From: Microbacterium sp. BH-3-3-3
Lineage (GTDB): Bacteria > Actinomycetota > Actinomycetes > Actinomycetales > Microbacteriaceae
DNA: 64,000 nucleotides
Reading direction: 5' to 3'
Assembly: GCF_001792815.1 (NCBI RefSeq)
Contig: NZ_CP017674.1
Location: forward strand, 1,178,001 to 1,242,000
Within the stretch, counting starts at the first letter, position 1. The number at the start of each line of letters is the position of its first letter. Both the position numbers and the translations under genes were made by a program. This document shows positions 48,902 through 59,303 of this stretch, piece by piece. The notes beneath the pieces are model-generated. The model was not told the origin of the DNA and ran no database searches. It saw only the letters and a program-made list of their open reading frames with translations.

Positions 48902-49882
48902 TCAACTCCGGAAGAACTCGACCCCCAGGTCGGGATGATCCACGAACACCCCGTCGAGCCCCGCGTCGCGCAGCACCGACCATTCCGCGCGGTGGTCGCC
49001 GAACGCCGCGGCGCCGCCGGGCCGCCGATACGCGCGCAGCAGGAACATATTCTCGGGACGGCATGTCCAAGTGAAGACGCGCAGACCGCGTTCCTGCGCC
49101 TCGGCCACGAGCGGCGCCGGACCGCGCGCGCGGCCCCAGCGGTCGGGGGCGAGGATGAGGCGCTTGTCGGGGCTGATGCCGTCGACCTCGGCGGCGAGCC
49201 CGTCGAGCCCCCGGGGGGTCAGCATCGCGGCGTACCCCGTGGCATCGGCGCCGTCGCGTTCCCGCAGGTCCCACGGCGCGCCGTCGGCCTCGATCAGCTG
49301 CACCAGCGGAACGCGGATGCCGAGGTCACGCAGCCGCGTGAGCACCAGCGGCTCGAACGACTCGATGACGAGGGAGTCGACGGCATCCGTCCATCCCGCC
49401 GTGCGCAGCTCGTCGCGTACGAGCTCGGCCATGTCGAAGCCGAGGCGGGCGAACGCGGCCGCGTGCTTGATCTCGAGCACCACCCCGACTCCCCCCTCGC
49501 GGGCGAGATCGAGCACGTCGCGCAGGCGCAGCACGGGCTCGGTGTCGTCGTGGGCGGCGCTGGCGGGACGGATCGCGGGGATGCGCTCCCGGCACCGGAG
49601 GGTCTGCAGCTCCGCCCAGGTGAAGTCCTCGGTGAACCACCCCTCGAGCCGCCCGCCATCGATCGTCTTCGACGTGCGCCGGTCGGCGAACTCGCGACGC
49701 GTCGCGACATCGGTCGTGGCACTGATCTCGTTCTCGTGACGCACGACGAGCACGCCGTCTTTCGAGGGGACGACGTCGGGCTCGACGGCATCCACTCCCG
49801 CGGCGATCGCTCGCGCGTACGAGCTGCGGGAGTGCTCGGGGAGGTACCCGGGGGCGCCGCGATGGCCGATCACGAGGGGCAT
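48902..49882 (-). CDS. glycerophosphodiester phosphodiesterase
   Basis: A 326-residue GDPD: LVIGHRGAPGYLPEHS with the HRG...E site, GVDAVEPDVVPSKDGVLVVRHE with the E-x-D metal ligands and general-acid His, and VLEIKHA further in. The C-terminal GVFVDHPDLGVEF is the usual closing strand. No signal peptide, so cytoplasmic. It hydrolyses glycerophosphodiesters to glycerol-3-phosphate and an alcohol. Single transcript, divergent from the Bax-inhibitor gene. Confidence 0.93.
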   Translation of the reverse strand: MPLVIGHRGAPGYLPEHSRSSYARAIAAGVDAVEPDVVPSKDGVLVVRHENEISATTDVATRREFADRRTSKTIDGGRLEGWFTEDFTWAELQTLRCRERIPAIRPASAAHDDTEPVLRLRDVLDLAREGGVGVVLEIKHAAAFARLGFDMAELVRDELRTAGWTDAVDSLVIESFEPLVLTRLRDLGIRVPLVQLIEADGAPWDLRERDGADATGYAAMLTPRGLDGLAAEVDGISPDKRLILAPDRWGRARGPAPLVAEAQERGLRVFTWTCRPENMFLLRAYRRPGGAAAFGDHRAEWSVLRDAGLDGVFVDHPDLGVEFFRS

Positions 49883-50024
49883 TCCGTCACGCTAACGACG
49901 CCGGGTGAACAACGGGTCCGCTCAAAGCAGAATCCCAGTCAGCACAAGGAATCCCGCGGCCCCCTCGGCTAGTGTTGTCTGACAGCACGGTGCTGTGATC
50001 ACCATCTTTGGAGTGTGAGTTCCC

Positions 50025-50894
50025 GTGGCCCTCAACAACCCGGCATTCAGCAACCCGGCGTTCCAGGACCCTCGAGCCGGTGGCGCCCAGACGCGCTACA
50101 GCCCGCCCCCGGCCGTCGATCCCGCCGCAGACGCGTCGATCGAAGGGGCGTACGCCGCCCCCGCGGCGAGCGCAGCCCAGACCGGTCGCATGACCGTCGA
50201 AGACACCGTCTTCAAGACCCTCGCCCTCTTCGGCATCCTCGTCGTCACCGCCGTCGTCGGCTGGATCTGGACGATGAGCGGCGTCAGCGTCGCCAACCCC
50301 AACCCGAGCGTTGCTCCGATGATCATCGGCGGCCTGGGCGGCTTCGTGCTCGCCATGGTCGCGATCTTCAAGAAGAAGCCGTCGGTCCCCGTGTTCATCG
50401 CCTACGCGGCGTTCGAGGGTCTGTTCATCGGTGGAATCTCGGCGTTCTTCGAGTTCATGCTGCCCGGCATCGTCGTGCAGGCGACCCTCGCGACCCTCTC
50501 GGTCGTCGGTGTGACCCTCGCCCTCTTCGCCAGCGGCAAGATCCGCGCCTCGAAGCGTGCCACCAAGATCTTCATGATCGCGATGGTCGGCTACCTCGTC
50601 TTCAGCCTGCTGAACGTCGGCCTCATGCTCTTCGGCGTGCTGCCCGACGGAATGGCGTTCGGTCTGCGCAGCGCCACCATCGCCGGCATCCCGATCGGTC
50701 TGATCCTCGGTGTGCTCGTGGTCATCATGGCCGCGTACTCGCTGGTGCTCGACTTCGACCAGATCCAGCGCGGCGTCCGCAACGGCGCCCCGCGCGTCTA
50801 CGCGTGGGTCGGCGCCTTCGGCATCATGGTCACCGTCGTGTGGCTGTACGTCGAGATCCTGCGCATGATCGCGATCATCCGCGGCAACAACTGA
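50025..50894 (+). CDS. Bax-inhibitor-1/YccA-family membrane protein
   Basis: A 289-residue protein. The N-terminal ~60 residues are proline/alanine-rich with two NPAF repeats. Seven helices follow with family features: TVEDTVFKTLALFGILVVTA, FIAYAAFEGLFIGGISAFFE, YSLVLDFDQIQRGVRNGAPR and the final VYVEILRMIAIIR-type helix. Relatives are pH-sensitive calcium leak channels. GTG 50025 was chosen. Followed by a strong terminator at 50911. Confidence 0.92.
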   Translation: MALNNPAFSNPAFQDPRAGGAQTRYSPPPAVDPAADASIEGAYAAPAASAAQTGRMTVEDTVFKTLALFGILVVTAVVGWIWTMSGVSVANPNPSVAPMIIGGLGGFVLAMVAIFKKKPSVPVFIAYAAFEGLFIGGISAFFEFMLPGIVVQATLATLSVVGVTLALFASGKIRASKRATKIFMIAMVGYLVFSLLNVGLMLFGVLPDGMAFGLRSATIAGIPIGLILGVLVVIMAAYSLVLDFDQIQRGVRNGAPRVYAWVGAFGIMVTVVWLYVEILRMIAIIRGNN

Positions 50895-50910
50895 CGCACC
50901 GATTCACGAT

Positions 50911-50940
50911 GAAGGGCCGTCCCGTTCGGGGCGGCCCTTC
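50911..50940 (+). terminator. hairpin terminator after the Bax-inhibitor gene
   Basis: GAAGGGCCG / CGGCCCTTC, a 9-bp stem with a 12-nt loop followed by a short GTCGTCG, 16 nt after the stop. Confidence 0.8.
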
Positions 50941-50980
50941 GTCGTCGCGTCGAGTCGCGGCATATCCCGCGCCGCCTTCC

Positions 50981-51044
50981 CGTTGAGCGTCCAGGACACG
51001 CCGCGCGACCAGGTCGACGTACGGCGTGTCCTGGACACTCAACG
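50981..51044. repeat. long hairpin repeat, copy 2
   Basis: Arms CGTTGAGCGTCCAGGACACG+CCG (50981-51003) and its complement (51022-51044) match with one mismatch. The core is shared with the element at 20011-20094. Both sit between a + gene and the next + gene. Confidence 0.75.
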
Positions 51045-51103
51045 CCGGGGAGGAGCGCCGCAAGGGGTGCCGCGGCCGAGCGTCCCGACGCTAGCGTCGC
51101 GTC

Positions 51104-52333
51104 ATGAGCCCCGCGAAGACGCCCGCCGAGATCCTCGACATCGACGGACACGAGGTGCGCGTCACCAGTCCCGATCGCGTCGTGTTCGCCGAGCCCGCCC
51201 TCACCAAGCTCGACCTCGTGCGCTACTACCTCGCCGTCGCCGAGGGGGCGCTCCGGGGCGCCGGTGGGCGGCCGATGGTGCTGAAGCGCTTCTCGAAGGG
51301 CCTCGACCAGGAGCCGTTCTTCCAGAAACGCGTGCCCGAGAACCACCCCGCCTTCATCGACACCGCGACCCTGCGCTACGCCTCGGGCACGTCCGCGGAA
51401 GAGACGGTGATCCGGGATGCCGCGGGCCTGGCGTGGGTCGTCAACCTCGGCTGCCTCGACCTCAACCCGCATCCCGTGCGAGCCGAAGACCTCGATCATC
51501 CCGACGAGCTGCGCGTGGACCTCGACCCGATGCCGGGGGTCGACTGGTCGCAGATCGTCGACGTGGCCTTCATCGCCCGCGACGTCCTGGAAGACCACGG
51601 GCTCGTCGGCTGGCCCAAGACCTCGGGGTCGCGCGGTCTGCATATCCTCGTGCGCCTCCGCCCCGAGTGGAACTTCGCCGACGTGCGTCTCGCGGCCGAA
51701 ACCCTGGCCCGCGAGGTCGAGAATCGCGCGCCGGGGCTCGCCACGGCCCGCTGGTGGAAGGAGGAGCGGGGCGAGAGCGTCTTCGTCGACTTCAACCAGA
51801 ACGCCAAGGACCGCACGGTCGCATCGGCCTACTCCGTGCGCGCCCTCCCCGACGCGCGCGTCTCGACACCGTTGACCTGGGACGAGGTGCGAAACCGCCG
51901 CCCCGACGAGTTCACCGTCCTCACCGTGCCCGAGCGCTTCGCGACACTCGGTGATCCCCACGCCGGGATCGACGACGCGGCGGGGTCTCTCGACGCGCTC
52001 CTCGCCCTCGCGAAGGAGCTCGGGCCGGCCGACAAGCCCCCGCGCGGCGGCGACGGTTCGGGCCGGCGCGCGTCGACCATGCCGCTCATCGAGGTCGCGC
52101 GCACCAAGACCAAGCCCGAGGCGCTGGAGGCACTCGAGACGTGGAAGCAGCGGCATCCCGACGCCACCTCTGCCCTTCACCCGGCCGACGTGCTCGTCGA
52201 CGGCATGCGCGGCTCGAGCTCGCTCTGGTACCGCGTGCGGGTGAATCTGCAGCACGTTCCGGATGCCGAGCGCCCGGCGCAGGAAGACCTGATCGCCGAC
52301 TACGACCCCTGGGCCGGCCGATCCCCGTCGTGA
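51104..52333 (+). CDS. LigD-type primase-polymerase, second copy
   Basis: A 409-residue AEP polymerase. ELRVDLDPMPGVDWSQI carries the metal-binding aspartates, KTSGSRGLHILVRL the nucleotide-binding motif, and SVFVDFNQNAKDRTV the third motif. Compared with the 343-residue homologue at 30.0 kb it has a longer C-terminus (RTKTKPEALEALETWKQRHP...). No ligase domain. Its 3' end overlaps the convergent TetR gene by 34 bp. Likely repair role with LigC or Ku; neither Ku nor a LigD ligase is in the window. Confidence 0.9.
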   Translation: MSPAKTPAEILDIDGHEVRVTSPDRVVFAEPALTKLDLVRYYLAVAEGALRGAGGRPMVLKRFSKGLDQEPFFQKRVPENHPAFIDTATLRYASGTSAEETVIRDAAGLAWVVNLGCLDLNPHPVRAEDLDHPDELRVDLDPMPGVDWSQIVDVAFIARDVLEDHGLVGWPKTSGSRGLHILVRLRPEWNFADVRLAAETLAREVENRAPGLATARWWKEERGESVFVDFNQNAKDRTVASAYSVRALPDARVSTPLTWDEVRNRRPDEFTVLTVPERFATLGDPHAGIDDAAGSLDALLALAKELGPADKPPRGGDGSGRRASTMPLIEVARTKTKPEALEALETWKQRHPDATSALHPADVLVDGMRGSSSLWYRVRVNLQHVPDAERPAQEDLIADYDPWAGRSPS

Positions 52334-52857
52334 GCGTTCGACAGCGAGGCGACGAGGTGGGCGCGACCGTAGTCGTACGCCTGATCGAGGTCGCCGCCGA
52401 GCCGGAAGGCCCCGCCGAGCTCCATGGTCACGAAGCCCGTGGCCCAGGCCGTCAGCAGTCGCGCGGCGTCGAGCGCGTGCTTCTCGCCCACCGCCGACGT
52501 GGTCGCCCGCAGCACCGGCGCGCTCGTGGCCGCGAGGCGCTCGGCATCCACCACCGTCGTGAACAGCAGACGGAACGCCTCGGGACGATCGTGGCCGAAG
52601 CGACGGAACGCGATCAACAGGGCGTCGAGATCGTCGGATGCCGCCGTCAGCCGAGCGGTGAGCTCGTCGGCGGCCCGCTCCCCGACGCGCGCGAGCAGAG
52701 TCTCGCGGTCGCGCACCCTCTTGTAGAGCGAGGGCGCCTTCACCCCCACCGCCTGCGCGACGGCCTGCATCGTGACGGCGCTCGGTCCGCCCTCGTCGAG
52801 CAGTCGCGCTGCCGCATCGACGATCTCGTCGAGGCTCGTTCTCTCCGGAGTCGGCAT
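52300..52857 (-). CDS. TetR-family regulator (WHG-type)
   Basis: A 185-residue regulator: TSLDEIVDAAARLLDEGGPS, AVTMQAVAQAVGVKAPSLYK (HTH), and a C-terminal domain with FRLLFTTVVDAE and LDAARLLTAWATGFVTMELG typical of the WHG group. ATG 52857 is preceded by GGGAGGAATC; an upstream in-frame ATG is 4 codons away without one. Divergent from a metallo-hydrolase gene, with a perfect operator between them. Confidence 0.88.
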   Translation of the reverse strand: MPTPERTSLDEIVDAAARLLDEGGPSAVTMQAVAQAVGVKAPSLYKRVRDRETLLARVGERAADELTARLTAASDDLDALLIAFRRFGHDRPEAFRLLFTTVVDAERLAATSAPVLRATTSAVGEKHALDAARLLTAWATGFVTMELGGAFRLGGDLDQAYDYGRAHLVASLSNAHDGDRPAQGS

Positions 52858-52889
52858 GATTCCTCCCATGGCTACGGATATAAGCTATC

Positions 52890-52910
52890 ATGGCTAACGT
52901 TCGTAGCCAT
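52890..52910. promoter_or_regulatory. TetR operator
   Basis: ATGGCTA-ACGTTCG-TAGCCAT is a perfect 7-7-7 palindrome in the gap between the TetR and metallo-hydrolase genes. A further ATGGCTACG half-site at 52868-52876 next to the TetR start suggests a second binding position. Confidence 0.8.
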
Positions 52911-52925
52911 TCAGGAAGGCCCCTC

Positions 52926-53639
52926 ATGAGACTCGCTCCGTCGCTCCACCGCATCGGCAACGACATCGTCGCCTCGTACCTCATCGTCACTCCCGAGGGC
53001 ATCACCCTCGTCGACGCCGGACTCCCCGGCATGCACACCGATCTGCTTCGAGAACTGGATGCCATCGGCCGCACCCTCGACGACATCCGCGGCGTCGTGC
53101 TCACCCACGGCGACAGCGACCACGTCGGCTTCGCCGAGCGCCTGCGCCGCGAGCACGGCGTTCCCGTCTACGTGCACTCCGCCGACGCCGACCGCGCCCG
53201 CGGGGGCTCCAAGCCGAAGGCGGCCATGGGCCCGATCCGCCTCGGCCCCCTGCTCAGCTTCGCCGCCTACGGGATCCGCAAGGGCGTGCGCCCCCAGTGG
53301 CTGACCGAGGTGAACGAGGTCTCCGACGGCGACGTGCTCGAGCTCCCGGGCAGCCCCCGCGTGGTCGGCATGCCCGGACACTCCCCGGGCAGCATCGCCG
53401 TGCACTCCCCCGCCGTGCGCGCGGTGTTCGTCGGCGATGCGCTCACCACGCGCCACGTGCTCACCGGTCGCATGGGCGCCGCCCCCGCACCGTTCACCGA
53501 CGACCCCGCCGAGGCGATGGCCTCTCTCGACCGCATCGCCGGACTGGATGCCGAGTGGGTCCTGCCCGGCCACGGTCCCGCCTTCCACGGCTCACCGGCC
53601 GCCGCCGCCGACGCCGTGAGGGCTGCCGCGCGCGGCTGA
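52926..53639 (+). CDS. metallo-beta-lactamase-fold hydrolase
   Basis: A 237-residue protein: VVLTHGDSDHVGFAERL carries the HxxxDH zinc motif (first His replaced by the THGDSDH form), GMPGHSPGSIAVHSP the second His, FVGDALTT the bridging Asp and VLPGHGPAF the last His. Cytoplasmic. ATG 52926 follows AGGAAGG; a start at 52890 would fall inside the operator. Under control of the divergent TetR. Substrate unknown; glyoxalase-II-like or thioester hydrolysis is possible. Confidence 0.88.
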   Translation: MRLAPSLHRIGNDIVASYLIVTPEGITLVDAGLPGMHTDLLRELDAIGRTLDDIRGVVLTHGDSDHVGFAERLRREHGVPVYVHSADADRARGGSKPKAAMGPIRLGPLLSFAAYGIRKGVRPQWLTEVNEVSDGDVLELPGSPRVVGMPGHSPGSIAVHSPAVRAVFVGDALTTRHVLTGRMGAAPAPFTDDPAEAMASLDRIAGLDAEWVLPGHGPAFHGSPAAAADAVRAAARG

Positions 53640-53743
53640 GCGGGGCTCGCGGGGTTCGCGCGCGACGGTGGCTCCGCCCCCGCCGGGGCTGAGGGTCCGA
53701 GCGAGGGACGCCGCCCCGCCGCAGCGCCCCGCCCCCGCCGGGC

Positions 53744-55111
53744 TCAGCGCCGCCGGTCGCGCGACAGCGCCTCGGCGCACGCTGCGGCCAGCGTCTGCAT
53801 CGCCCGCGCGGGACTCAGCGTCGTCGCCGCATCGAGGGCCTCGGTCGAGAGGCGTTCGCGCAGCGCGGCATCCGTCAGCACGCGCCGCAGTGCGTCGACG
53901 AGCGCGTCTTCGTCGCCGTCGGGCACCAGGATGCCGCCTCCCCCGGCCAGCATGTCGCGCGGGCCGTAGCGGATGTCGTAGGCGACCACCGGGGTGCCGT
54001 GCGCGAGGGCCTCGGCCAGCGCCAGCCCCTGCCCCTCGAAGGCCGAGGTCGTGAGGTACACCGCGGCCCGATCGAGCACCGCGCCGGGATCGGTGGTGAG
54101 TCCGGGGAGCGTCACGACCTGGTCGAGGCCGAGTTCGACGACGAGGGCTTCGAGGTCGGCGCGCTGCGCCCCTTCTCCCCACAGTTCCAGACGCGCCCCG
54201 GGCACCTCGGCCGAGACTCGCGCGAAGGCACGGATGGCGTGCCCGAGCCGCTTACCGGGCGCGAGGCGACCGAGCACGACCACCCGGCCCGCGTCGCGAT
54301 CGATCGAGGGGACGCTGACCTTCGGACCCACCACGGCGTGCGGGGCGACGAGGTCGTTCGCCACCGCCCCGAAGCGGTCGCGCACGTCGTCACGCTGGTA
54401 CGCCGTCGGCCAGAGCACCGCGTCGAAGCGCGGCGAGATCTCGAACCACCGCCTCCACAGGGCGTTCAGGTCGGAGTCCTCCCGGTACGGCGGTTCGAGA
54501 TGGATGGTGTGCACGGTGTGGACGATCCGCACTCGGTCGTCGCCCCAGCCCACGATGAGCTCGCCGAGCTGACGCGACTCGCAGATGACGACGATGGGGC
54601 GGTCGTTCTCGGCGCGCAGGCCCGACGCGAGCGAGGTCAGCCACGCGCGGTACAGGGCGCCGAATCCGTCGACGACCCCGACGGGCTCGCCCGCGGCATC
54701 CCGGATCACGATGGGTGCGGTGGTGAGGTGCCAATCGGGGTCGGCGACCTGGGGCAGCTCGATGGCTCCCCCGGCGACGCTCCGGTACTCGAACGCCGGG
54801 TCGGCCCCACCCTCGCGTGCCGCCTGCCGCACCCACGCTGCCGCTCCTCCGTCGGGTGCCGCGGCCTCGTCGAAGAGGTTCCGGAACATCCCGGGTGCCG
54901 CCGCCACCCCGCGCTCGACGAAGGTCGCCCGATGCGCCGCGTGGGCGTCGACGGTGCCGGGGTCGACCGTCAACAGCAGCGGAGCCGCTCCCGCCTCGGC
55001 CATCTGCCCGGCGCGCGCGAGGGCGGAGATCGTGTACCCCCCGTCGAGATCGGGGATGAGCCGACTCGACAGGATGAGGTACCACGCGTCGGGGAAGTCG
55101 CCGAGAGTCAC
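53744..55111 (-). CDS. TagE-like glycosyltransferase (GT4)
   Basis: A 455-residue glycosyltransferase. The C-terminal half is a GT-B donor domain: VVVLGRLAPGKRLGHAIRAF, LELWGEGAQRADLEALV, and TSAFEGQGLALAEALAHGTPV with the EGxG/E-x7-E nucleotide-sugar motif, then YGPRDMLAGGGGILVPDGDE. The N-terminal half (YTISALARAGQMAEAG, HTVHTIHLEPPYRE) resembles poly(glycerol-phosphate) alpha-glucosyltransferases that decorate wall teichoic acid. GTG 55111 was chosen (GGAGG upstream); GTG 55129 is possible. Confidence 0.82.
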   Translation of the reverse strand: MTLGDFPDAWYLILSSRLIPDLDGGYTISALARAGQMAEAGAAPLLLTVDPGTVDAHAAHRATFVERGVAAAPGMFRNLFDEAAAPDGGAAAWVRQAAREGGADPAFEYRSVAGGAIELPQVADPDWHLTTAPIVIRDAAGEPVGVVDGFGALYRAWLTSLASGLRAENDRPIVVICESRQLGELIVGWGDDRVRIVHTVHTIHLEPPYREDSDLNALWRRWFEISPRFDAVLWPTAYQRDDVRDRFGAVANDLVAPHAVVGPKVSVPSIDRDAGRVVVLGRLAPGKRLGHAIRAFARVSAEVPGARLELWGEGAQRADLEALVVELGLDQVVTLPGLTTDPGAVLDRAAVYLTTSAFEGQGLALAEALAHGTPVVAYDIRYGPRDMLAGGGGILVPDGDEDALVDALRRVLTDAALRERLSTEALDAATTLSPARAMQTLAAACAEALSRDRRR

Positions 55112-55181
55112 GCCTCCATCCTCCCCCACGCGCCGCCGATTCCCCGGCCGGCACCGCTGCGCGTCAGGAGTCAGCCGAAGC

Positions 55182-56758
<1,577 letters not shown>

Positions 56759-56762
<4 letters not shown>

Positions 56763-57280
56763 CGCTGGCCTTCCGGGGCAGAGACGGGAGCGGATGCCAG
56801 GGCGGCCTCGCGCTCGGCGAGATAGGCGCGCACGCCGTGGGCGGTGCGCACCTCGAGGATGAAGGAGAGGAACGGCACCACGCCACCGAGGGCGAGGAAC
56901 ACGAACCGACGGAACGGCCAGCGCATGAGGCTCCACACGCGGAAGCACGAGATCAGGTACACGACGTAGAACCAGCCGTGCGCGACGAGGATCGCGAGAG
57001 AGACGTTGACGCCGTCACCCGTGGAGAGGATGCTGCACTCGTTGGTCCAGGGCACGAAGAGCGAGAACCACTGGCAATCGGGGCCGGGGATGGCATCCGC
57101 GAACCACAGGAAGCCACCCGATCCGCCGAGGAACAGCTCCATGTGCAGGGGCGTGTACTTCAGGATCATCTCGGCGACCAGCAGCAGCAGGCCGATACCG
57201 GTGATGACCGAGCAGATCTGGTAGAACTTCAGGGCTCCGCGAATCGCCGGGAACGAGGCGAGCTTCGGGGCACGGGGCAT
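56759..57280 (-). CDS. DUF3817 membrane protein
   Basis: A 173-residue protein: [20 protein letters not shown], then a loop, [20 protein letters not shown] and [20 protein letters not shown]. This is the DUF3817 pattern, three to four membrane helices, function unknown. ATG 57280. Sits between SURF1 and guaA with a 4-nt overlap to guaA, a common actinobacterial arrangement. Confidence 0.88.
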
Positions 57281-57290
57281 GGATGCCAGT

Positions 57291-58160
57291 CTAGTCGCGG
57301 GTTGCCGAGGCCCCCGCCGCGAGCGCGTCGGCGTACTCGTCTTCGAGGTCTTCGACCTCTTTCTCCCACGCGTCACGTGCGAGGCGGTACCAGAGGTACA
57401 GCGCGAAGCCGGCGAAGATCGCCCACTCCGCCGCGTAGAAGATGTTCAGCCAGTTCACTCTCGAACCCTCGTCGGGCGCCGGTGACGAGATCGGCTCGAG
57501 GGGCCCGATGACGCTCTGCGAGGCGATGTACTGGCGGTACACCCGCAGGTCGTCGACGTCGTGCCACCGGCCGAGGAGCATCGCCGGGGACATGCGGGTG
57601 AGGGTCTGGGTGTCAGCCCCCCGGGGCGGAACGGACGGGCCTTCGTCGGAGATGAGACGACCCGTGACCTCGACGGTCGCGGTGGGGTCGGCGTCGACGG
57701 CGGCCTGGAGCTCGTCGACAGCGGCGTCGGCCTGCTCGCGCGAGGCGGTCCAGCCCGTGGCGACGGCGACCGACGTGGGCTCAGCGGTACCCGTGATGCG
57801 CAGCTGGCCCGTGACCCAGTACCCCTCGACGTCGTCGTTGAAACGAGACGACACGACGATGAAATCGGATGCCACCCACTGGCCGCTCACCTCGACCCGC
57901 TGTCCGACCTGCGGCTCGGGCAGGTACGCGCCGGGCTGCACGACGTCGGCGAGCGGCTGGACGTTCTCGGTCAGGCCGGGCTCGGGCGGCGAGGTGTCGA
58001 TCGCGCGGCCCAACTGCCACTGCCCCAGCCACGCGAGGGCACCGGCGACGACGAGCGAGAACGCCAGCAGCGCGATCCACCGGGGTCGCAGCATGACTTC
58101 CCGCAGGGTGGGCGGGAAGATCTGCGGCGGCTCCGGTCGGGTCGCGGGGGTGACGGTCAC
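57291..58160 (-). CDS. SURF1-family cytochrome oxidase assembly protein
   Basis: A 289-residue protein: WIALLAFSLVVAGALAWLGQWQLGRA (first helix with the family W-Q-R features), QRVEVSGQWVASDFIVVSSR, VATGWTASREQ, and a C-terminal helix WAIFAGFALYLWYRLARDAW. Helps assembly of haem-copper oxidase. GTG 58160, 12 bp after guaB3. Same strand as the gua genes. Confidence 0.9.
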   Translation of the reverse strand: MTVTPATRPEPPQIFPPTLREVMLRPRWIALLAFSLVVAGALAWLGQWQLGRAIDTSPPEPGLTENVQPLADVVQPGAYLPEPQVGQRVEVSGQWVASDFIVVSSRFNDDVEGYWVTGQLRITGTAEPTSVAVATGWTASREQADAAVDELQAAVDADPTATVEVTGRLISDEGPSVPPRGADTQTLTRMSPAMLLGRWHDVDDLRVYRQYIASQSVIGPLEPISSPAPDEGSRVNWLNIFYAAEWAIFAGFALYLWYRLARDAWEKEVEDLEDEYADALAAGASATRD

Positions 58161-58172
58161 TCGGTCTCCGTA

Positions 58173-59288
58173 TCAGTGCCCGTAGGGGGCGACGACGACC
58201 TCGACCCGCTGGAACTCCTTGAGGTCGGAGTACCCGGTGGTCGCCATCGACTTCTTCAGGGCTCCGATGAGGTTCGCGGTGCCGTCGGCGACGGGCGCCG
58301 GCCCGAAGAGCACCTGCTCGAGCGGTCCGACGCGGTCGACCGCGACGCGGTGGCCGCGCGGCAGCTTGGGGTGGTGCGCTTCGGGACCCCAGTGGAATCC
58401 GCGGCCCGGGGCGTCGGTGGCGCGGGCGAGCGCCACGCCGAGCATGACCGCATCGGCACCCATGGCGAGGGCCTTCACGATGTCGCCCGAGGTGCCCACG
58501 CCTCCGTCGGCGATGACGTGCACGTAACGTCCGCCCGACTCGTCGAGGTAGTCGCGGCGGGCGCCGGCGACGTCGGCGACGGCGGTGGCCATCGGCGCGT
58601 GCAGGCCGAGCGTGGCGCGGGTGGTCGAGGCGGCACCGCCGCCGAAGCCGACGAGGACGCCCGCGGCGCCCGTGCGCATGAGGTGCAGCGCCGCCGTGTA
58701 GGTGGCCGCTCCGCCCACGATGACGGGGACGTCGAGGTCGTAGATGAACTTCTTGAGGTTCAGCGGCTCGACGCCGCTCGAGACGTGCTCGGCCGAGACC
58801 GTGGTGCCGCGGATGACGAACAGGTCGACGCCCGCGGCGACGACGGTCTCGTACAGGTCGTGCGTTCGCTGCGGGGTGAGGGCGCCGGCGACGGTGACCC
58901 CCGCGGCGCGCACCTCGGCGAGGCGATCGCGCACGAGCTCGGGCTTGATGGGCTCGGCGTACAGCTGCTGCATACGCCGCGTGGCGTCGGCGTCGGCCAG
59001 CGTCGCGATCTCGGCCAGCAGGGGCTCGGGGTCGTCGTAGCGCGTCCAGAGGCCTTCGAGGTCGAGCACGCCGAGGCCGCCGAGACGACCGAGCTCGATG
59101 GCGGTGCGCGGGCTCACCACGGAGTCCATCGGCGCACCGAGCACGGGGATCTCGAACGGGAACGCGTCGATGGTCCACGCCGTCGAGACGTCTTCGGGGT
59201 TGCGCGTGCGCCGCGACGGCACGACGGCGATGTCGTCGAAGGTGTAGGCGCGGCGGGCGCGCTTGGCGCGGCCGAGGTCGATCTCCAT
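58173..59288 (-). CDS. GuaB3-family IMP dehydrogenase-related protein
   Basis: A 371-residue TIM-barrel of the GuaB3 family: TFDDIAVVPSRRTRNPEDVS, PVLGAPMDSVVSPRTAIELG, GVGTSGDIVKALAMGADAVM, and the C-terminal PLEQVLFGPAPVADGTANLI. It has no CBS domains. Where IMPDH has the catalytic loop GPGSICTTR this protein has VIRGTTVSAEHVSS with no cysteine, so IMPDH activity is doubtful. ATG 59288 has GGAGG at good distance; GTG 59294 is too close. Role in guanine nucleotide metabolism inferred from neighbours. Confidence 0.92.
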   Translation of the reverse strand: MEIDLGRAKRARRAYTFDDIAVVPSRRTRNPEDVSTAWTIDAFPFEIPVLGAPMDSVVSPRTAIELGRLGGLGVLDLEGLWTRYDDPEPLLAEIATLADADATRRMQQLYAEPIKPELVRDRLAEVRAAGVTVAGALTPQRTHDLYETVVAAGVDLFVIRGTTVSAEHVSSGVEPLNLKKFIYDLDVPVIVGGAATYTAALHLMRTGAAGVLVGFGGGAASTTRATLGLHAPMATAVADVAGARRDYLDESGGRYVHVIADGGVGTSGDIVKALAMGADAVMLGVALARATDAPGRGFHWGPEAHHPKLPRGHRVAVDRVGPLEQVLFGPAPVADGTANLIGALKKSMATTGYSDLKEFQRVEVVVAPYGH

Positions 59289-59303
59289 GGTCACCCCTCC
59301 AGC

